This document shows positions 58,420 to 64,000 of a stretch of DNA of 64,000 nt, in pieces. Under the pieces are notes generated by a model that saw nothing but the letters and a program-made list of their open reading frames with translations, did not search any database and was not told the origin of the DNA. Made by a program: the position numbers and the translations under genes. The stretch is from positions 42,227,832 to 42,291,831 of the forward strand of contig NC_063172.1 of assembly GCF_023159225.1 (NCBI RefSeq). The letters run 5' to 3'. Source of the stretch: Perognathus longimembris pacificus. Taxonomy: Eukaryota > Chordata > Mammalia > Rodentia > Heteromyidae. Within the stretch, counting starts at the first letter, position 1. Each line of letters starts with the position of its first letter.

Positions 58420-58475
58420 AATTAATTCTTATTGAGTGCCTACTGGTATAAGGTACCATGACAGGGTTGTAATAT
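58420..58475 (-). mobile_element. MIR/L2-like relic, weak
   Basis: 'ttattgagtgcctactggta' is typical of the antisense MIR/L2 end; nothing else extends it clearly. Confidence 0.4.
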
Positions 58476-59112
58476 ATATCTTAATTCAATTAAGAAATCA
58501 TTACATAGTCTAGTATATTCTACTCCTCATATGTGCAGACACTTGACAGAAATACTTGAATAATCTGATGAAATGAATTAAAATATTTACAGAGATAAAA
58601 TATCTAGTCTACATTTGGGATGAGTTACAATGTTAATATTTTAGTGGCAAAGGGAAATATTCATCTATATATTGAAACCATCTAAATAAGCAGTCAGACT
58701 TGCACATGATGTATTAGAGATTTGCTTATGTATAAGCTAAGGGGAACTATTTTCACCTCGATTCTATGGCCAATTATGGCAACTTGGTAGCATCAGAAAT
58801 ATTTTTTACCACAGAAATTAGAAAATGCAACAAACTTATGGCTTTTGTTTAGTTTTGTTTCTTTCTTTCTTTTGGTTGGTTTGTTTTCAAAGAGAGTTTA
58901 TAAAGATATACCAGTCCAACATTTGAATAATACATTGTGTTCACAAAATTATACACACACAAATGAATTGCAACTAGGGTTATGTAGGAATAAATATTTT
59001 TGCAAAAGTTTTACCATATAATGTAATTCTCATTAAATACATAGTAAAATACTTGTCAGGTTATGGGATATCTGGTATGTATTTAAAATAATCCAACCTT
59101 TCTTGAAAGAAA
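58476..59112. other. Unassigned AT-rich sequence
   Basis: No feature recognised. Confidence 0.5.
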
Positions 59113-59232
59113 GAAAGAAAAACTGGGAGAGGGGGAGGGAAAGAGTGACATTGTTCAAATAGATATATACTCATTACCTGACTTATATAACTGTAACCCC
59201 TTTGTACATCACCTTGACAATACACAGAAAAA
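59113..59232 (+). mobile_element. Short L1 3' end
   Basis: 'ggagagggggagggaaag', 'actcattacctgacttatat', 'aacccctttgtacatcacct' and the terminal gacaatacac. Confidence 0.85.
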
Positions 59233-59261
59233 TATATTGGTATGTGTTTTACACTTTTAAA

Positions 59262-59720
59262 ATGTATTGTAAAGGTAATGTAGAGAGGAGTTACATAACT
59301 CATATAGTGAGTGAGTACATTTCCTTTTAAACAGTGTTACCCCTTCCCTCATTTGCTCCTAGATTTTCCCCTCTTGACTTCCCTCCCCACATCTCTTGTA
59401 CAGTTCAATTCCAACATAATGTATAGTGGGTTTCACTGATGAATTTGCTCAGTTTTTGTCTCACCACTTCTGGGCTTTCCCCTTCCCTTCTGCAAATCAG
59501 ATAAACATATGTACAAGAAAAAGATTACAGAAATGAAACCAAAAAAAAGAAGTGAGAAAAAGGAATAAAGCCAAGGGGGAAAAAAGAACCCCAAAAGTAC
59601 AATAAAAAAAATTCTTGGTTCCATTTATTGGAATTCATTTGGATAAGAATCATTTGATATGATCATATGCACATATCTACTGAGCCCTTGCAGTCCTCTC
59701 CTAAGAATATCCTCCTTTGG
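59262..59720 (-). mobile_element. L1 3'UTR, antisense
   Basis: 'agtgagtgagtacatttcct', 'acagtgttaccccttccctc', a pyrimidine tract, and 'gatatgatcatatgcacata' with 'cctctcctaagaatatcctc' at its far end. Together with 59113-59232 it forms a tail-to-tail pair. Confidence 0.78.
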
Positions 59721-59817
59721 TCTAACTGTGTGAATATTTAGGATAGACTGCTATTTAATTAATCATGTCCAGGTGTAATTATTTATCTTTTACTATTCCT
59801 TGGGTTTTCTTGTAGAT

Positions 59818-59970
59818 TCATAGAGAGACTTTTCCAAAGAAGAAGTAAGAATAGACAATAGACACATGAAAAAATATTCCACATCTCTGGCAATACAAGG
59901 AATGTAAATCAAAATAACATTGAGATTCCACCTCACAACAGGTAGAAGGGCCATTATCAAGAAAAATAAC
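59818..59970 (+). mobile_element. L1 ORF2 fragment
   Basis: 'gacacatgaaaaaatattcc', 'ggaatgtaaatcaaaataac' and 'gagattccacctcacaacag' match the ORF2 region also seen at 19430-19520. Confidence 0.85.
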
Positions 59971-60562
59971 ATCCCTGGAATAAATCTAGTTTGATCATAG
60001 TGTATAAATTTTTGATGACTTGTTGAAATTGATTGGCCAGTATTTTATTGAGAAGTTTTACATCAATGTTCAGCAAAGAAATGGGTCTATAATTCTCTTT
60101 GTTTGATGAGTCTCTGTCTGGTTTTGGGATAAGGGTTAAGTTGGCATCATAGAATGGGATTGGTAGTGAACTTTGGCTTTCAACTTCAGTGAAGAGTTTG
60201 GGGTGTATTGATGTGAGTTCTTCTTTGAAGGCCTTAAAGAATGCTGCTGTGAATCCATCTAGACCTGGGCATTTCTTGGATAGCAGAACACTTATTGCTG
60301 TTTCTATATCATTACTTAATATGGGTCTGTTTTGTTGGCTTAAATCTTCTTGGGTGAGTTTGAGTACAACAATATTTGCTAGAAATTCATCCATTTCTTA
60401 GAGAGTCTCAAATTTGTTAGTATATGTTTTTGTGAAATAATCCTTTTATTCTGAATCTTGGTTGTTTCCTTGGTGATGAATCCTGGCTCGTGTCTAGTTT
60501 TGTATATTTGGGTGTGTTCTCTTCATATTTTGGTAGGATTTGCTAAGGGTCTGTCAGATTAG
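59971..60562 (-). mobile_element. L1 ORF2 reverse-transcriptase fragment, inverted
   Basis: The minus-strand frame 59957-60394 gives KKCPGLDGFTAAFFKAF and NYRPISLLNIDVKLLNKIL, part of the RT domain. It sits in opposite orientation between two plus-strand L1 pieces. It may be the inverted half of the L1 that follows, but about 1 kb of ORF2 would then be missing at the join. Confidence 0.88.
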
Positions 60563-61735
60563 GAGAAGATCATCACTAACCATACAAAAGACTAGGACAT
60601 CATGTCTAAAATACACATGGAACTCAAAAAATTAAGTTCCTCCAAAACAAATCCTCAAAAAACAACTGCCTCTTTAAAAAATGACCTAAAGATTTAAAGA
60701 GAGACTTCTCTGAAGAGGAAATGAGAATGGCTAAGAGATACATGAAAAAGTGCTCAACATGACTGGCCATAAAAGAAATGCAAATCAAAACAACAGTAAG
60801 GATGTCCATTATCAAGAAAATTAATAACAAGAGATCCTGGCAGCGATGTGGCCAAAAGGAAACCTTACTACACTGTTCATCCACTCCAGAAAGCAGTGTG
60901 GAGGTTCCTCTAAAGGATAAACATAGAGTTCCCCTATGACCCAGCAGCCCCACTATTGAGATTTACCCAAAGGATTACAAGCAAGACCACACTAAAGCTA
61001 CCAGCACAACTATGTTTATCAAAACACAATTTACTATGGCTAAAATATGGAACCAGCCCAGATGTCCCTCAGTAGATAAATGGATCAAGAAAATGTGGTA
61101 CATATACACAATGGAATTCTATGCTTATATCAGAAAGAATGACATTGCCCCATTCAAGAGGAAATGGAAGGACTTGGAAACAATCATACTAAGTAAAGTG
61201 AGCCAGACCCAAAGAAACAGGTTCTATGGTTTCCCTCATTGGTAATAATTAGTACACCTCTAGGATAGGCCTAGCAGAAGATCACAAAAGCTCAATAGCT
61301 AGTACATATGAACACATAAGATGATGCTAAGCAAAATGAACTCCAAGTTATAGAAATAAGTGGTTTATCACTGTTGTTATTTTCAATGTACCATGGGAAA
61401 TTATGCCTTTTTCTTTTGTTTTTCTTTCCTATGGTTTTACCACTAATGTTACTATAACTGATTTTGGTATCCCAGGTATTGTACACACTTTTACTGCAAC
61501 TAGAGTAGGGAAGAGGAACATCAAAATGGAGAGACAAAGGGGAAATGGCAAACCAGTGCAACAGCAATATTTTGAAGACAATATAGTGTGTGCCATCGGT
61601 ACAATTGGGGGAGTACTTCGTGTGTAGGGAAGGTGTGAGAAAAATGAGGGAGGAGGTAACAAGAAATGTACTTACATATGATACTGTAACACTCCCCCAT
61701 ACATCATTATGACAATAAATAAATTATTTTTTAAA
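60563..61735 (+). mobile_element. L1 (ORF2 C-terminal part and 3'UTR)
   Basis: ORF2 pieces ('cttctctgaagaggaaatga', then FIKTQFTMAKIWNQPRCPSV in the frame 61012-61245) and a full 3'UTR with terminus gacaataaataaa. The polypurine tract is reduced. Confidence 0.92.
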
Positions 61736-61737
61736 AA

Positions 61738-61840
61738 AGGAAATGGAAATACTTGGGAAAAAGTATACTAAGTGCACTAAGCCAGACCCAAAGAAACATT
61801 GGTTGCATACTTTCCCTCATTGGTAATAATTAGAATTTAC
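61738..61840 (+). mobile_element. L1 fragment (ORF2 end, start of 3'UTR)
   Basis: 'ggaaatggaaatacttggga', 'actaagccagacccaaagaa' and 'ctttccctcattggtaataa'. It follows the A-tail of the preceding L1, so it is either the continuation of a host L1 or a separate insertion. Confidence 0.85.
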
Positions 61841-63571
61841 ATTTAGTGTATTTCCTTGGGTGATTCCTATGTAAGTTTCATTTGTATTTCCCTTTTGAAA
61901 ATATTTTCCATACAAACATTGAAAACAACAAACATCAAAATGCATATACCCATTTATGAATATACAAACATCATACATACATAAACATGTATATGTCTGC
62001 ATAGACATATTTTTCACTAAATACTTATAGGCATACATATTCACAAATAAATACCCCATTCTTAAAAATAAAGATTGTATTATGTACAAAGTATATTATG
62101 TATATTCATTCAATTTTTATTAAGATTACATGCCTTTCTTTGGGAAAACATTGTTATGTTTTAAATATGGAAAATATCTTATTTTCTTGAGTGGTTGTTC
62201 AAACTTCTGAGGTATATGAAAAGTATAGGATCAAATTTTTCTCACTATGCAAATTTAGACAGTCATCAAATGATGTAATTTTATGTAGCTTTAATTGTGA
62301 AGTTGCAAAGGTACTATATATTGTTAGGTCTAGCCATTTTAGTTTGTAAATGAAAAATGTCCCAACTCAGAAAACAGCCACTTTTTTCAAGCTCATTGAT
62401 CAAGTTCTTCTTCCCAAATAGGTACCATGATCAATATTACCTAGGACCTTACAGGAAGTTCTGTATCTCAGTTTCTTTCTCTCATAAAGTATTGAAACAA
62501 ATCCTCATCTATCATGTACCTACAGATGGTTTACATACAAACTTTTTACATATAAATTTCTTACTGACTAGGCAGTAAGAAATCTGGAACAAGAACTCAG
62601 ATTTCCTGACTTGTCTGATTCCCTTACCTCATCACACTAGTTTCTGGCAAACAGATGAAACTTTTGTATGAATAATAATGGAAAGTCAGCCTTTCTTAAT
62701 TCTATGGATATTCTTTCTAATCCTGTTGGTATTTGTGTGCACAGGTAGACATATTACAGAGACATCAGAAGATTCTCTCTAGGTTTTCCCTCCTTTCTTG
62801 AATAATCCTGAATAAGTCATATATTGCATCAAAGGGCAATACTTATATCTGAAATTCTGTAAAATCATCATACTCAAAGTGCATCAACCCTAGGCACAGC
62901 CTTGATCTGTGATATTATGTTGGTGATGGTGGTGTAAACATGACTGTGTTCTGCATTAAAGAAAGAGAGCCAAATAAATTCATGAAGATTAATGTAGTAA
63001 TGAGTTTCAGAAAAACTGAGAGTGCTGTGCTAATGGTCATGCACGGCTCTAAAATAAGCATATAACCTTTCCTCTGACCTCTGAAGCCCTTCCTTTATTT
63101 GGAAAAATAAGGTACAAGTTCATTGCATATAACATCAAAAATAGCAAAGCTTTCAGGATCGAAGTCTCTCTTGTTAAGCAGATGGGAGGAAGCTGCCAAG
63201 GGTTAAACCAATTACCCTACACTAAACTTAATTGAGGAATAATTTATAGAAGCCAGGAAATGTTAATTGAACAATGAATCACTTAGATTGAAGGATAAAA
63301 TATATGTGGATTGATCACTAGAAAGCAAACAAAAGACTGAAAGGAGCTTAAGAGGATTGGAGCATTTTGAAACCTTAAGCTACTAAAAATGAAGAGTTTC
63401 ACCACTGGAAAACTATGGGAACCTCAGAGCAAGCAACTGAGCTGGCTGTCAAATCTCAGTACATCATCTGGGTACCAATATGATGTCTATGTTTGGGTTC
63501 AAGCCATTGGAGTAGAAGTCTAACATTTTAAATAATAAAAATACTGTTTATCCCCTTAGCATACTACTCTA
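61841..63571. other. Unassigned AT-rich sequence (1.7 kb)
   Basis: No gene or repeat recognised with confidence. Confidence 0.5.
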
Positions 63572-63587
63572 AGAAATTAAGACAGCT

Positions 63588-63633
63588 ATAACCCTTCTAT
63601 ATATCACTTTGACAATAAAGAAATGAAAAAGAT
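63588..63633 (+). mobile_element. 46-bp L1 3'-end insertion with TSD
   Basis: Only 'ataacccttctatatatcac', 'tttgacaataaag' and an A-rich tail are present. The flanks are agaaattaagacagct (63572-63587) and agaaattaagatagct (63634-63649), a 16-bp TSD with one mismatch. Confidence 0.9.
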
Positions 63634-63794
63634 AGAAATTAAGATAGCTGTCAATTCAATTATTGCAACTCATTGCTGTTGTGGGAATTTGATAATTTCT
63701 TACAATACTAAGAAGCTGTTTTGCTACCAAACAGAAGGGGACATACAATCTATTCTCATTATCAAAAAACAAAAAGCCTCAGGAAATCAATCTG

Positions 63795-64000
63795 GGCACT
63801 GGTGGCTCACAACAATAATCCTAAGTACTCAGAAGGCTGAGATGTCAGGACTGTATTTCAAATCCAGCAAGGTAGGAAAGTCTGTGATACTCTTACCTCC
63901 AATTAACCATCAAAATGCCAGAAGTGAGGCTGTGGCTCAAGTGGTAGAGCACTACCTTTGAACAAAAGAACTCAGGAATGATGCCTAGGTTCCTGAGAAC
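63795..64000 (+). mobile_element. B1-ID SINE, running off the window
   Basis: 'ctgggcactggtggctcaca', 'actcagaaggctgagatgtc', 'acctccaattaaccatcaaa' linker, 'gaggctgtggctcaagtggt' and 'agagcactacctttgaacaa'. The 3' end lies beyond 64000. Confidence 0.88.

Overview
This is a piece of mammalian nuclear DNA, almost certainly from a rodent. It is AT-rich intergenic sequence and I find no intact host gene, exon set, rRNA or functional tRNA in it. The best taxonomic clue is a dimeric SINE whose left half is ID-like (derived from tRNA-Ala) and whose right half is a distinct GC-rich monomer. This matches the IDL-Geo family described from the Geomyoidea (kangaroo rats, pocket mice, pocket gophers). 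A second SINE joins a B1-like (7SL-derived) left half to what looks like the same right half. The lineage call is by recognition and could not be tested here.

Layout. 1-6975: 3' ends of LINE-1 (L1) elements, two B1-like SINEs, one IDL-Geo and a MIR relic. 6976-11940: mostly unique DNA with one L1 3' end. 11955-14214: an intronless, decayed copy of the GOLGA2 (GM130) coding sequence. 14900-19180: old L1 and SINE relics. 19184-27902: the centrepiece, a 7.4-kb full-length L1 (GC-rich 5'UTR with a 52-bp minisatellite, ORF1, ORF2, 3'UTR) with a 16-bp target-site duplication (TSD). It sits inside an older L1 that has its own 12-bp TSD, and it carries an IDL-Geo SINE in its 3'UTR and a short 3' transduction. 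27903-45590: unique DNA with scattered SINEs, L1 tails, a large GGAA tract, an AC microsatellite and an MLT1-like LTR relic. 45595-47590 and 51883-53490: 5'-inverted (twin-primed) L1s in nested arrangements. 53500-55375: old minus-strand L1 containing a compound microsatellite. 59113-61840: a mosaic of L1 pieces in both orientations. 63572-63649: a 46-bp L1 insertion. 63795-64000: a B1-ID SINE running off the end.

Nothing here works together as a pathway. The coding potential belongs to L1: ORF1 (RNA-binding chaperone) and ORF2 (endonuclease plus reverse transcriptase), the machinery that also mobilises the SINEs and made the GOLGA2 retrocopy. The L1 at 19529 is now disabled by stops and frameshifts, although its endonuclease domain still reads open with its catalytic residues. 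I found no previously undescribed system. The interesting signals are insertion-mechanism fossils: nesting, twin priming, 3' transduction, very short insertions, and a microsatellite that appears to have grown inside L1 ORF2.
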